From M3007 sp044226205 (GTDB lineage: Bacteria > Bacteroidota > Bacteroidia > Chitinophagales > Saprospiraceae), in contig JBGAHL010000010.1 of assembly GCA_044226205.1 (NCBI GenBank), positions 1-64,000 of the forward strand: a DNA stretch of 64,000 nt. Direction: 5' to 3'. Position 1 is the stretch's first letter. Each line of letters starts with the position of its first letter. The position numbers and the translations under genes are program-made. Shown piece by piece: positions 33,851 through 43,113 of the stretch. A model generated the notes under the pieces. The model worked only from the letters and a program-made list of their open reading frames with translations. It was not told where the DNA came from and did not search any database.

Positions 33851-36628
33851 TCACCGCCACATCATCCGCCCCATACCCACTATCCGGCCGGCGCTCGACA
33901 CGCGGAACCCATAGACCCCGGCAGGAAGATTAACCCAGGCAGTCTCGACCGTATTGCCGACAACGCGCCGCTGCATCACCGTACGCCCCAGGCCGTCGAT
34001 CCATTCGAACAGCCCGGCGTCCAGTTCCGCGCCTTTCAGCCACAGGAGATCGCCCGTGCCGGCCGGGTTGGGCGAGACGGAAAGTTGAAGGGAGGCGGCA
34101 GGGGCGGCAGGGGCGCTGGTATGCACGGCAACGAAATTTTCACCGACCGTATGGTGTGTGTAATTGGTGATGACAGGCTCGTTGAAGTCAAAATAGATCC
34201 CCGCGCGGTTGTTGAGCACGGTACCCAGCGGAATGTTTGTGCGCTGTTTGACCTCGAATTTGACAAAACCATGCGAAGCAGGCTCGTTGGTGGTCGAATC
34301 GGGCAATAAAATATTGTCAAAGGCGAAGCTCAGGTATCCTGTTCCCGACAATTCGAAGCGATAATCATGACTGGAAGCGCCAGGCACTACGGTGGACGGG
34401 TCGAGCCATGCCGGCAGGGTGTCGCGAATGACTACCTGAAAAGCCGTGTCGTTGCCCGTATTCTGGAAACGAATCAGGTAGTCGAGCGGCTGACCGGGCC
34501 GGATGTAGTGCTCGTCGCCATAGCCGAGCGGGAAACCTTGCTTGTCGTTCGGATCGAGAGAAGCCGTGCTCTCGCGACAATCGACGGACACGAAGGGATC
34601 GCGGTCGTCTTCGCCGAATTGCGACACGTAGCCAAAACTGAACCCGCCCAATCCGTTCAGGCCGCAAGCCTCCACCGTGGCCGAGGGGAAGGGATGCAAG
34701 GGATTGCCGGGCTCCTGCTGGGCTTCGAGGCGCCAGGTGCTGCCATTGGCCGGCAACAACACCACCATCGAATCGCCCTCGGGCAACTGAAACGCGCCCT
34801 GGTAATTGATGATATTGTCCTCAATAACAATGTAATCGAGCGTAGAACTGGGCGCCGTGCCGGTATTGGAGAGCACAAATCGAACCGAATCCGTCTGGCA
34901 GGCGCCATCCACCTCGATGTTGGCGCCCGACCAGCCGGGGGCATTCAGACAGAAGGTGTCGGGGTAAATATGCGCTTCAATACAATGGGTCTGGCCCAGC
35001 ACCGTGCTGTCGCAATCGAGGTACACCACAAGCGGGAACGACCCGCATTCGCCCGGCTCGATATCGCCGAGTTCGAAGCGCCACACGTTGTTGCCTTCGT
35101 CGATGCCGGGCAGCTCGGACGAGACCAAACTCATGTACGGATCGAGCGTCAGGCGCAGGTAGGCGTCTTCGGCCGTGGCTGTGCCGGTGTTGCAGTAGCG
35201 GGCGGTGTAGGTGTTGTTAAAACAGCGTCGCAAGGCCCAGGCGCCGATGTCTGTCTCCAGAAACGGGCATTGTACGAATGCCTGAGCCGAAAAATCATTG
35301 ACCGTCACGCCGCCCGTGGTATCCACAATTATCGGAACGGGGTCCTGACAAATTTCCCAATACCCGTTTGGCGCATCGATGCTGAGCATGTAACTGCCCG
35401 TATCGACCCAAAAGCGGTATTTGCCGTCGAGCAACGCCGAACTGAACTGGGTGGACAAAGGATCGCCCTGATCGTCGAGCGATTCCAGCCGGGCCCGCCA
35501 GCCGGGCAGCAGCGTTTCCGCGGCGTCGGGCTGGCAGTCGGCATCGGCGTCGATCAGGGTCGTGCCCTGGAGGGTTTGCTGACCGACAAAATTGTTGGAC
35601 GAGATACCGATCAGGTGCTCGCAAACAGCTTCGTTGCCGCATTGATCCGTGACATACCATTTGATTTTGTGGGTGCCCTGCGGAAACTGAGGCGTCACCC
35701 AGCTATCCGGGTTAGCCTCGGTGTTCCAGAGCATGGTAACGGTAAGGGTGTCGCCATGAATCACAGGGCGAAGGGCGAATCGGTATTTTTGATCCGCAGG
35801 TACAGGTCTTTCATCAAAATTGACGGGTGTGCCGCCGGAATAATTAGGATTAAACGTGTTGCCCAGGTTGACCTGCCCGGGCGCAGGCGGGTTGAGGCTG
35901 TTAATAGCGGTTTCCATGACGCCGTCGTTGTCGGTATCCATAAACAGGACGTAATGCACATCCACGTCATTGCCGTAAAATGCGTCAGACGCGGTGAGAT
36001 TCCACTCATGTGGCGCTTCGCTCAGGTCGTGACCGCCGGTACTCGGGTTGATCCAGACGGGGTTGTTCCATAAAAAAGGGTCGTTGGGCGTCTCGTCAAA
36101 TACGATCGGGCAATAAGGATAGCAGTACTCGATGACCGGATCGACAAAGTCCACGTACATGATTAGTTGCTTGTACATGTAGCAATTGGCCGTGTCCGTC
36201 CAAAACGTACTGTAATCCATGATCTGCGGGTTGCTGAACCAGGTATAGGACACCGTGGGCACCCAGGGCGCAGCCGTTCCGGCCGGAGAAAGCACGGGGC
36301 CGGGCAGGTTTGCCGGATCAGTCTGGGGGATAATGGGCGTCGGGTTGATAATGGTATCGCAGGCAAGGGCAGGGTTGTAATTACTGCTTTTGATGATCCA
36401 GGTGCGCTCGGTCAGATGGCAGGCGTATGGAATGACATTGAATTCTTCATCCGAAAAACTGGCGGTGGGCGCATCGCCGCTGATGACCAGATACTCGGGC
36501 TCCCCGAAATCGGTAGAGCCGCTGGTGGTCAGTATGACGTCATCGGGGAAGCGGACGTAAAAATTGCTCTGCGCAAAGGCCGACCAACTGGCCAGCAAGC
36601 CGATCAGGCAGAATAGAACTTTTCTCAT
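33851..36628 (-). CDS. Large T9SS-exported surface protein, paralogue of the 19825 gene
   Basis: About 925 residues from the ATG at 36628 (signal peptide RKVLFCLIGLLASWSAFAQ). The first 380 residues are a distinct beta-rich region with HYR-like features (VYVVTDQCGNEAVCE type: IKWYVTDQCGNEAVCEH). A regulatory-like module follows (LLDGKYRFWVDTGSYMLSI), then the SLDPNDKQGFPLGYG ... LDYLIRFQNTGNDTAF block and a T9SS sorting domain (LSVSPNPAGTGDLLW ... LPAGVYGFRVSS). The C-terminal 550 residues are clearly homologous to the 19825-22716 protein. Probably displayed on the cell surface. It is followed on the same strand by dnaK but separated by 232 bp. Confidence 0.78.
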   Translation of the reverse strand: MRKVLFCLIGLLASWSAFAQSNFYVRFPDDVILTTSGSTDFGEPEYLVISGDAPTASFSDEEFNVIPYACHLTERTWIIKSSNYNPALACDTIINPTPIIPQTDPANLPGPVLSPAGTAAPWVPTVSYTWFSNPQIMDYSTFWTDTANCYMYKQLIMYVDFVDPVIEYCYPYCPIVFDETPNDPFLWNNPVWINPSTGGHDLSEAPHEWNLTASDAFYGNDVDVHYVLFMDTDNDGVMETAINSLNPPAPGQVNLGNTFNPNYSGGTPVNFDERPVPADQKYRFALRPVIHGDTLTVTMLWNTEANPDSWVTPQFPQGTHKIKWYVTDQCGNEAVCEHLIGISSNNFVGQQTLQGTTLIDADADCQPDAAETLLPGWRARLESLDDQGDPLSTQFSSALLDGKYRFWVDTGSYMLSIDAPNGYWEICQDPVPIIVDTTGGVTVNDFSAQAFVQCPFLETDIGAWALRRCFNNTYTARYCNTGTATAEDAYLRLTLDPYMSLVSSELPGIDEGNNVWRFELGDIEPGECGSFPLVVYLDCDSTVLGQTHCIEAHIYPDTFCLNAPGWSGANIEVDGACQTDSVRFVLSNTGTAPSSTLDYIVIEDNIINYQGAFQLPEGDSMVVLLPANGSTWRLEAQQEPGNPLHPFPSATVEACGLNGLGGFSFGYVSQFGEDDRDPFVSVDCRESTASLDPNDKQGFPLGYGDEHYIRPGQPLDYLIRFQNTGNDTAFQVVIRDTLPAWLDPSTVVPGASSHDYRFELSGTGYLSFAFDNILLPDSTTNEPASHGFVKFEVKQRTNIPLGTVLNNRAGIYFDFNEPVITNYTHHTVGENFVAVHTSAPAAPAASLQLSVSPNPAGTGDLLWLKGAELDAGLFEWIDGLGRTVMQRRVVGNTVETAWVNLPAGVYGFRVSSAGRIVGMGRMMWR

Positions 36629-36874
36629 GGGATGATAAAGTGATGATTCCATAATCTAGTAGGTCAGGGCGTGCATGCCGACTGTTTACAGGGTCAAATG
36701 TGGCCGCTTCCGTGTTTGTTCTACAAATACAAAAATTGCTTTTTATAAAACCATATTTAAAACTAAAAATCTGTTTTTCAATGTTTTAATTTAATTTTTA
36801 TCAATAAAATTGCACTTTCAACAACCCAATTATTTGTCGCCCGCACTACTTTTTTCTCTTTCCTGATTCAATTT

Positions 36875-38245
36875 ATGCGCACATCCACCCTCGTCAGGCT
36901 GCTGGAAAACCTCGACCTCAAATCGCGCCGCGAGGCCCGAAAATGGCTCGCCTCTCCCGTGCACAACCTGCGGACAGACGTGGCGGCGCTGTTCGACTAC
37001 CTGTGCGAAGGGCTGTCGGGCAAACCCGAACTGCTGAACAAGCAGGCCGCTTTTGCGGCTTGTTACCCGGACGAAGCCTACGACGACCGCCGCATGAACC
37101 ACCTCATGTCGTGGCTCTCGACCGCCCTGCGCGACTATCTGGCCTGGCGCGAATGGCAGTCGGACAGCGCCGCGGTGGGTCTGCTGCGCAGCCGGGCCTT
37201 GCGCAAACTCGGCCTGGGCCCCGAATTTGAAAAGGAATGGCAGCAGGCCTTGTCGGCGCTGAATGCAGAGCCGTACCGCGACGAGCAGTATTTTTATCAA
37301 TTGCACCTCCTGCAGCGCGAGCATTTTGAATACACTTCGGTGCAAAAACGCAGTCCCGGCCTTTCCCTGGCCGCGCTGGCCGAAGCCGCCGAAACCGCCC
37401 ACCGCCTCAACCGGCTGCGCTACGAATGCGGCGCAGTGGTGGCCCGGGCCGTCTCCCGCGAAGCCGAAGCGCCGACAGCAGCCGCCCCCGAAACCGACAC
37501 CATCGTTTTGTACGAACACCTGCTCGAAGCCCTGCGCGACCCAGGTAGGGAGGCTGATTTTCATACTGCCAAAACCTTGCTGGAGACCCACTGGGAGCGA
37601 TTTCGCAGCAGCGAGCGCCGCGATCTTTACCTGCTCGCGCTCAACTTTTGCATCCGCAAGATCAATGGCGGGCAACGGGAATACATGAGAACGGCGTTCG
37701 ACCTTTACCGCTCGGGGCTGGAAAACCGCGCACTGTTCGAACACGGTTATTTGTCGCGCTTTGCCTACAAAAACGCCGTCACCGCCGGCCTCAACCTGCG
37801 CGAATTCGAATGGGTCAGGGCATTTATCGAAGATTATCGCCAGCATTTGCCCCAACGCGAGCGGCACAGCGCCTATTCCTACAACCTCGCCGTGTGGTAT
37901 TTCTGGCAGTCGGACTACGATCAGACGATGACCCTGCTGCGCGAACGGGAGTTCGGCGACCCCTTGACCAATCTGGATGCGCGGTCTATTCTGCTCCGCA
38001 TCTATTTTGAACGCGACTACACGGAAGCGCTGGCATCGCACCTCGACAGTTTTCAGGTGTACCTGAGCAGGTCGAAAAACATTGGTTACCAGCGCGACAA
38101 TTACTCCAACCTGCTGCGCATCGTGCGAAAAATGATGCGCCTCGACCGCAAAGACAGCGCTGCGCGCGCGGCATTGCTGGCAGAAGTGGAACAGACCCAG
38201 GCCATCGCTGAAAAACGGTGGTTGATCGAACAACTTGGCCCCTAG
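36875..38245 (+). CDS. Conserved hypothetical helical-repeat protein, paralogue of the 18116 gene
   Basis: A 456-residue Arg/Leu-rich cytosolic protein starting RTSTLVRLLENLDLKSRREA. Helical pairs run through the length (DAYDDRRMNHLMSWLSTALR type, REYMRTAFDLYRSGLENR). It is homologous end to end with the 18116-19513 product although the two are 17 kb apart and on opposite strands, so they are an old dispersed pair, not a fresh tandem duplication. Function unknown. It is preceded by a 246-bp AT-rich intergenic stretch likely to carry its promoter. Confidence 0.7.
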   Translation: MRTSTLVRLLENLDLKSRREARKWLASPVHNLRTDVAALFDYLCEGLSGKPELLNKQAAFAACYPDEAYDDRRMNHLMSWLSTALRDYLAWREWQSDSAAVGLLRSRALRKLGLGPEFEKEWQQALSALNAEPYRDEQYFYQLHLLQREHFEYTSVQKRSPGLSLAALAEAAETAHRLNRLRYECGAVVARAVSREAEAPTAAAPETDTIVLYEHLLEALRDPGREADFHTAKTLLETHWERFRSSERRDLYLLALNFCIRKINGGQREYMRTAFDLYRSGLENRALFEHGYLSRFAYKNAVTAGLNLREFEWVRAFIEDYRQHLPQRERHSAYSYNLAVWYFWQSDYDQTMTLLREREFGDPLTNLDARSILLRIYFERDYTEALASHLDSFQVYLSRSKNIGYQRDNYSNLLRIVRKMMRLDRKDSAARAALLAEVEQTQAIAEKRWLIEQLGP

Positions 38246-38321
38246 CTTGTATTGAGGAGTAGTTTCGCGAAAATTTGACGCCAGGGTCGGCTTTCTTCGG
38301 GCAATTGGGGCGCAAGCGCCT

Positions 38322-38329
38322 TACTTTTG
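38322..38329 (+). promoter_or_regulatory. Bacteroidota -7 box (TACTTTTG) upstream of 38365
   Basis: A perfect TAnnTTTG match 35 bp before the start codon. The nearest TTG (38305-38307) is only 14 bases away, shorter than the usual 17-23 spacing. Confidence 0.4.
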
Positions 38330-38364
38330 CACCCGTCTGCCGAAGGAGGCGCAGGTATTTTATT

Positions 38365-39030
38365 ATGCATTTGTTCAACGATTTTCAATTATTGCTGCCA
38401 GCCGTTGCCCTGGGCAGTATCATGGAGGTGATCGGCAGCCTGATCGACGAAACCATGTCGGGTCCCGGCACCCGGGCCTGGAACAATCGGGTGCAGCGCC
38501 TTCGCGATGCCTTGAAAAAATTCAACGCCGGCCTCGTGCCCTGGGACGCGGAAATGCTGCGTCTTTTGTCTTTGAACAAAGTGCAATCGCAAAAAGAAGG
38601 CTGGTTTGGCCGTCCATCCGGCGGGATTTTCACCAGTATTTATCAGGAACCCGTGCTCGCTTTTGTACGCGAGGCATTGCCCAAAAGCCCGCTGCTCATG
38701 GCCAGCACCAGTCAGCACGAACTGGTTTTCCGGCTCAAAGGCAAGGAAACGGAAATATGGATCGACCGTCAGCCCTTCGGTATTCTGGCCAATGGCGCCT
38801 TGCTTGCCGCCGGTAAAGGCAGCAAACTGCTGGCTCAACTCGACCTCACCAAAGGAACTGCCCAAAATCTGCTCCAGGTGGGCAATCAGCCCGCCGCTAC
38901 CCTGCTCAACCCCGAACAGGCCGATACGCCGATGCCAAGGGCAGCCACCTTGCTGCGCGACCTGACGGCGGAAGAAGAATTGATCGTACTGGCGCTGACG
39001 GTGCTGCGCATGACCCGTTCGATCGGCTGA
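38365..39030 (+). CDS. Conserved hypothetical protein
   Basis: 221 residues from the ATG at 38365 (HLFNDFQLLLPAVALGSIME). It is mostly helical with a hydrophobic start that is not a typical cleavable signal, then a charged segment (NNRVQRLRDALKKFNAGLVP), a strand-rich middle (HELVFRLKGKETEIWIDRQP) and a C-terminal helix (EEELIVLALTVLRMTRSIG). I do not recognise the family. It sits between the helical-repeat paralogue and an ABC exporter on the same strand, with gaps of about 110 bp each side. Confidence 0.55.
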   Translation: MHLFNDFQLLLPAVALGSIMEVIGSLIDETMSGPGTRAWNNRVQRLRDALKKFNAGLVPWDAEMLRLLSLNKVQSQKEGWFGRPSGGIFTSIYQEPVLAFVREALPKSPLLMASTSQHELVFRLKGKETEIWIDRQPFGILANGALLAAGKGSKLLAQLDLTKGTAQNLLQVGNQPAATLLNPEQADTPMPRAATLLRDLTAEEELIVLALTVLRMTRSIG

Positions 39031-39137
39031 GAGTCCGGCGGAACATTTTTGGGCGGAAGAGGTTGTTATCCCTTCCGCATCCCGACGGCTGCACGTAGCA
39101 GCCGCTTCAATTGTTTACATCCTGAAAAACACTGCGC

Positions 39138-40943
39138 ATGCTCAAACAACAGTTCAACTCCCTCCGCAACATCCCGCGATTTTTCCGCATGATCTGGGCG
39201 GTTTCACCGGGCCTCACGCTGTGGAATGCCGCGCTTCGCCTCGTTCAGGCTGCTATTCCAGTAGCCATGCTGTACGTCGGCAAAGAGATCATCGACGAGG
39301 TGCTGCGTTTGTCGGATGCCCACTCCGTGCATACCTGGCAGGATGCCGACGCGCTGTGGTTCTGGGTGGCTGCCGAATTGGGGCTGGCGATTCTGAACAG
39401 TCTGCTGGGCCGGGGTATCACGGTGACCGATAACCTGCTGGGCGATCTGGTGGCCAACGACAGCAGCGTCCGGATCATGCGCCACGCCGCTACCCTCGAT
39501 TTGTACCAGTTTGAAAGCCCGACCTTTTACGACAAACTCGAACGTGCGCGCACCCAGACCTTCGGCCGCACCGTGCTGATGAGCATGGTATTTTCGCAGG
39601 TGCAGGACCTGATTTCCATCCTTTTTCTGATCGGCGGCCTGAGCGCGTTCAATCCGTGGCTGCTGCTCCTGCTGTTTGTAGCCGTGATCCCGTCTTTTTT
39701 GGGAGAAACACATTTTAACCAAAAAACCTACTCGCTCACGCGCTCCTGGACGCCCGAACGCCGCGAACTCGATTACCTGCGCTACATCGGCGCCAGCGAC
39801 ACCACGGTGAAGGAAACCAAGATTTTCGGGCTCGAACAATTCATCATCGACCGCTTTAAAAACATCTCAGACCGCTATTACGCCGCCAACCGCCGCCTCA
39901 CGTTCCAGCGCGCAGGCTGGGGCAGCCTGTTCTCGTTGCTGGCAACGGGTTCGTACTATCTGGCGTACGTCTTCATCGTCTGGCAAGCCGTGATCGGCGC
40001 CATCACGATCGGCACGCTGACCTTCCTGGCGGGTTCGTTCCAGCGGATGCAGGGCTTGCTGCAGGGCATCATGGGCCGCTTTTCAAGGGTGGCCGAAACG
40101 GCGCTTTACCTGCAGGATTTCTTTGATTTTCTGGCTTTGACGCCGCTGGGGCAGGCGAACGGGGCCAGCCGGAAAATCCCGCGCCCCATGCGCGAAGGCT
40201 TCGTGTTCGACAATGTCAGTTTCCGGTACCCGGGCAACGAGCAGTGGGCCATCCGCCACCTCAGTTTTGCGCTGCATCCCGGTGAAAAACTCGCCCTCGT
40301 CGGCGAAAACGGCGCCGGCAAAACCACCGTGGTCAAACTGCTCGCCCACCTGTACGAGCCCACCGAGGGCCGCATCCTGCTCGATGGCGTCGATCTGCGC
40401 GAATACGACCCCGAAGACCTGCGCCGCGAGATCGGGATCATTTTTCAGGACTTTTACCGCTTCATGTTCACGGCGGCGGAGAATATTGCCGTGGGCAACA
40501 TCCCCGAACGCGGCAACCGCCCCCGCATCGAAGACGCCGCTGAAAAAAGCCTGGCCGATTCGGTCGTCGAAACCCTGCCCAAAGGCTACGACCAGATGCT
40601 CGGCAAACGATTCGCCGAAGGCACGGAACTTTCCGGCGGCCAGTGGCAAAAAATCGCGCTGGCCCGCGCTTACATGCGCGACGCCCAACTGGTCATTCTC
40701 GACGAGCCGACGGCCGCCCTCGACGCCCGCGCCGAGCACGAGGTATTTGTTCGTTTCGCCGAGCTGATGCAGGGCAAGGCGGCGGTGCTCATTTCACACC
40801 GCTTCTCTACGGTCCGCATGGCCGACCGCATCCTGTTCCTCGAACACGGCCAACTGCTCGAAATCGGCAGCCACGAGGCGTTGCTGGCGCAGGGCGGGAA
40901 ATATGCCGAGTTGTTCCGTTTGCAGGCAAAGGGATATTTGTAG
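39138..40943 (+). CDS. ABC transporter, fused permease and ATP-binding domains
   Basis: A 601-residue type IV exporter half-transporter. Six membrane helices occupy roughly residues 15-320 and the nucleotide-binding domain the rest. Walker A is GENGAGKTT near 388-396, the Q-loop IIFQDFYRFMF near 435, the ABC signature LSGGQ near 497 and Walker B VILDEPTAALD near 520, then the switch His in LISHRFSTVRM. It would act as a homodimer, or with a second half-transporter not seen here. The substrate (lipid, peptide or drug) cannot be told. It is followed by two copies of a direct repeat. Confidence 0.92.
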   Translation: MLKQQFNSLRNIPRFFRMIWAVSPGLTLWNAALRLVQAAIPVAMLYVGKEIIDEVLRLSDAHSVHTWQDADALWFWVAAELGLAILNSLLGRGITVTDNLLGDLVANDSSVRIMRHAATLDLYQFESPTFYDKLERARTQTFGRTVLMSMVFSQVQDLISILFLIGGLSAFNPWLLLLLFVAVIPSFLGETHFNQKTYSLTRSWTPERRELDYLRYIGASDTTVKETKIFGLEQFIIDRFKNISDRYYAANRRLTFQRAGWGSLFSLLATGSYYLAYVFIVWQAVIGAITIGTLTFLAGSFQRMQGLLQGIMGRFSRVAETALYLQDFFDFLALTPLGQANGASRKIPRPMREGFVFDNVSFRYPGNEQWAIRHLSFALHPGEKLALVGENGAGKTTVVKLLAHLYEPTEGRILLDGVDLREYDPEDLRREIGIIFQDFYRFMFTAAENIAVGNIPERGNRPRIEDAAEKSLADSVVETLPKGYDQMLGKRFAEGTELSGGQWQKIALARAYMRDAQLVILDEPTAALDARAEHEVFVRFAELMQGKAAVLISHRFSTVRMADRILFLEHGQLLEIGSHEALLAQGGKYAELFRLQAKGYL

Positions 40944-40944
40944 T

Positions 40945-41064
40945 GAACCGCCAAGACGCGGAGACGCGGAGGACGCGCGATTTTTTTTTCGTTTGTTTGA
41001 ACCGCCAAGACGCGGAGACGCGAAGGGCGCGCGAATTTTTTAGCGTCTTTGCGCCTTTGCGGTA
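40945..41064. repeat. Two direct copies of a palindromic repeat unit plus a partial third element
   Basis: A unit starting GAACCGCCAAGACGCGGAGA occurs at 40945 and again at 40999, 54 bp apart, each followed by a T-run. They are followed at 41043-41064 by GCGTCTTTGCGCCTTTGCGG, the complement of the heptad-built arm seen at 19588. The T-runs could also help end the ABC transporter transcript. Confidence 0.75.
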
Positions 41065-41136
41065 AAAATGGATACAGTTACCTAATTTTTTTAATTGCAT
41101 AACAAAGCGGGCTTCTTTTAGCCGCTTTCGCCATAC

Positions 41137-41144
41137 TACCTTTG
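41137..41144 (+). promoter_or_regulatory. Bacteroidota -7 box (TACCTTTG) just before tatD
   Basis: A perfect TAnnTTTG match ends 5 bases before the tatD start codon, so the transcript might begin at or next to the ATG (leaderless). No good -33 TTG is found at the usual distance. Confidence 0.4.
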
Positions 41145-41149
41145 GCGCA

Positions 41150-41839
41150 ATGGGACTCCTCAATCTCCACACCCACCACCCTACCCGGGCGCCTGGCTTC
41201 GTCGAAATCGAAAGCGTTTACCTGGGGCAAATCAAGGCGCCGGCAGCCGACTGGTACTCCGTCGGGCTGCATCCGTGGTATGTGCAAGGCCTCGACTCGG
41301 CTGCCGCCGGGCAATGGCTGCGCGTGGAAGCGGCCCGTGCCGACGTACTGGCCGTCGGCGAGGCCGGACTCGACAAGGTGACCACGACGCCCTGGGTCGA
41401 TCAACTGGCCGCCTTCAGGCTTTGCGTCGAGGTGTCGGAGGAAGCGGGCAAACCCCTGATCATCCATTGCGTCCGCGCTTTCAGTGAAATACTGGCTGAA
41501 AAAAAACGCGTCAGGCCGCGCCAGCCCTGGATTTTCCACGGCTACGCCAAGGCGGAGAAAACGGCCGAACAATTGCTGCACGAAGGCTGCTACCTGTCAT
41601 TCGGCGCGGCCCTCCTCAGCAAGGGCCACCCGGCCCAGACAGCGCTGAAACACTGCCCGCCCGATCGCTTTTTCTTCGAAACCGACGACCAGGCAATCAG
41701 CATCCGCGAAATTTACCATCAGGCGGCCGTGTTGCTCAACCTGCCCGAGCAGGCTGTAAAACAACAGGTCTGGTCAAATTTTCAACACGTTTTCGCGGTC
41801 GACAGCGCTATTTTTGCCGCCAAAACAGTGCGCCCTTAA
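41150..41839 (+). CDS. TatD-family metal-dependent hydrolase
   Basis: A 229-residue TatD relative with the amidohydrolase-fold ligands in order: HxH in NLHTHHP, Glu in VGEAGLDK near residue 70, His in IIHCVRAF near 105, His in IFHGYAK near 128, and Asp in FFETDD near 180. These are nucleases with 3'-5' exonuclease activity on DNA in characterised members. It is shorter than the usual 255-265 residues, mainly at loops, but all ligands are present. The stop and the tcdA start share one base, so the two genes are translationally coupled. Confidence 0.88.
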   Translation: MGLLNLHTHHPTRAPGFVEIESVYLGQIKAPAADWYSVGLHPWYVQGLDSAAAGQWLRVEAARADVLAVGEAGLDKVTTTPWVDQLAAFRLCVEVSEEAGKPLIIHCVRAFSEILAEKKRVRPRQPWIFHGYAKAEKTAEQLLHEGCYLSFGAALLSKGHPAQTALKHCPPDRFFFETDDQAISIREIYHQAAVLLNLPEQAVKQQVWSNFQHVFAVDSAIFAAKTVRP

Positions 41840-42582
41840 TGTCGTCTTCCCATCCTGACTATGCTGCTCCTCACTGGCTCCAGCGCACCGAATTGCTGCT
41901 GGGCCCCGAAACGCTCGAACGCCTCAACAACATCCACGTGATGGTCATCGGCCTGGGTGGTGTGGGCAGCTTTGCCGCCGAATTCCTCGCCCGCGCGGGC
42001 GTGGGCCATCTGACCATCATCGATGGCGACACGGTCGATCTGACCAATACCAACCGCCAGCTGCCCGCCCTGCATTCGACCGTCGGGCAGTCCAAGGCAG
42101 GGATCATGGCCGCCCGCATGAAAGACATCAATCCCGACCTCGACCTGACCGTACGGGAAGAATTTCTCACCCCCGACACCGTAAAAACCCTCATTACAGA
42201 CGAATACGACTACGTGTTCGACTGCATCGACTCCATCCAGCCCAAACAATACGTCATCGTGGCCTGCAAACAAAAGGGCGTGCGGATCGTGAGCAGCATG
42301 GGCGCGGGCGGCCGTCTCGACCCCTCCAAAGTACAGGTGGCCGACCTGTCCGAAACCTTCAATTGCCCCTTTGCCCAACAGGTGCGCAAAGGCCTGAAAC
42401 GCAAGGGCGTACGCCGGGGAGTCACGGTGGTGTTCTCCTCCGAGATCGTCAGCAAGGAACACATGATGATGACCGACGGCAGCCGTTTCAAAAAATCGTT
42501 TTACGGAACTATTTCGTACCTCCCGGCGCTTTTCGGCTTGCACATGGCCAGCGTCGTCGTGCGCGACGTGGCCGGGCGCTGA
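41839..42582 (+). CDS. tcdA: tRNA threonylcarbamoyladenosine dehydratase
   Basis: 247 residues of the E1-like ThiF/MoeB superfamily, TcdA (CsdL) branch. Nucleotide-binding glycine loop VIGLGGVGSFAAEFLARAG starts near residue 35, IDGDTVDLTNTNRQ follows, then the C-terminal catalytic/docking region (GAGGRLDPSKVQVADLSETF, KRKGVRRGVTVVFSSE). The enzyme cyclises N6-threonylcarbamoyladenosine at position 37 of ANN-decoding tRNAs using ATP. No TsaB/C/D/E genes are nearby. It overlaps tatD by one base and is followed 8 bp on by an acetyltransferase gene. Confidence 0.93.
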   Translation: MSSSHPDYAAPHWLQRTELLLGPETLERLNNIHVMVIGLGGVGSFAAEFLARAGVGHLTIIDGDTVDLTNTNRQLPALHSTVGQSKAGIMAARMKDINPDLDLTVREEFLTPDTVKTLITDEYDYVFDCIDSIQPKQYVIVACKQKGVRIVSSMGAGGRLDPSKVQVADLSETFNCPFAQQVRKGLKRKGVRRGVTVVFSSEIVSKEHMMMTDGSRFKKSFYGTISYLPALFGLHMASVVVRDVAGR

Positions 42583-42590
42583 ACGACAAC

Positions 42591-43112
42591 ATGAAAATAT
42601 TTGCCGAAACACCCCGCCTGATCCTCCGCGAACTGGTCGCCGACGATGCGCCCGGCATGTTTGCCCTTGACAGCAACCCGGCTGTGCTGCGTTTTATCGG
42701 CGTGCCGCCGCAAACCTCCATCGAGCAAAGCCGGGCCATCATCGAGTTTGTACAGGCGCAGTACCGCGACAACGGGATCGGCCGCTGGGCCGTTATTTTG
42801 AAGGAAAACGGCGAATTTATCGGCTGGTCGGGCCTCAAACTGATCCGCGAGTCCGTCAACGGCCACAGCAATTACTACGACCTGGGCTACCGTTTCCGCG
42901 AGGAATTCTGGGGCAAGGGGTATGGTTTCGAAGCGGCGCAGGCCTGCCTTCAATACGGGTTCGACACGATGCAATTGCCTGTTATTTATGCCATTGTGAA
43001 AGAAGGCAACACCGCTTCGCACCGGATTATTCAAAAACTGGGGTTCCGTTTTGACGGCATGTACGAAGAGGACGGGGAAAAAATCGCCTGGTACGAAAAC
43101 GCTCGTCCCTGA
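42591..43112 (+). CDS. GNAT-family N-acetyltransferase
   Basis: 173 residues from the ATG at 42591 (KIFAETPRLILRELVADDAP), the typical RimJ/RimL-like opening. The acetyl-CoA pyrophosphate loop lies in REEFWGKGYGFEAAQACLQY near residue 115, and the C-terminal NTASHRIIQKLGFRFDG is the last signature. Substrates of this subgroup are often ribosomal or other protein N-termini, but this cannot be fixed by sequence. It begins 8 bp after tcdA, so tatD-tcdA-GNAT is likely one operon, and it converges on the ExbD gene with only 1 bp between stops. Confidence 0.87.
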   Translation: MKIFAETPRLILRELVADDAPGMFALDSNPAVLRFIGVPPQTSIEQSRAIIEFVQAQYRDNGIGRWAVILKENGEFIGWSGLKLIRESVNGHSNYYDLGYRFREEFWGKGYGFEAAQACLQYGFDTMQLPVIYAIVKEGNTASHRIIQKLGFRFDGMYEEDGEKIAWYENARP

Positions 43113-43113
43113 T

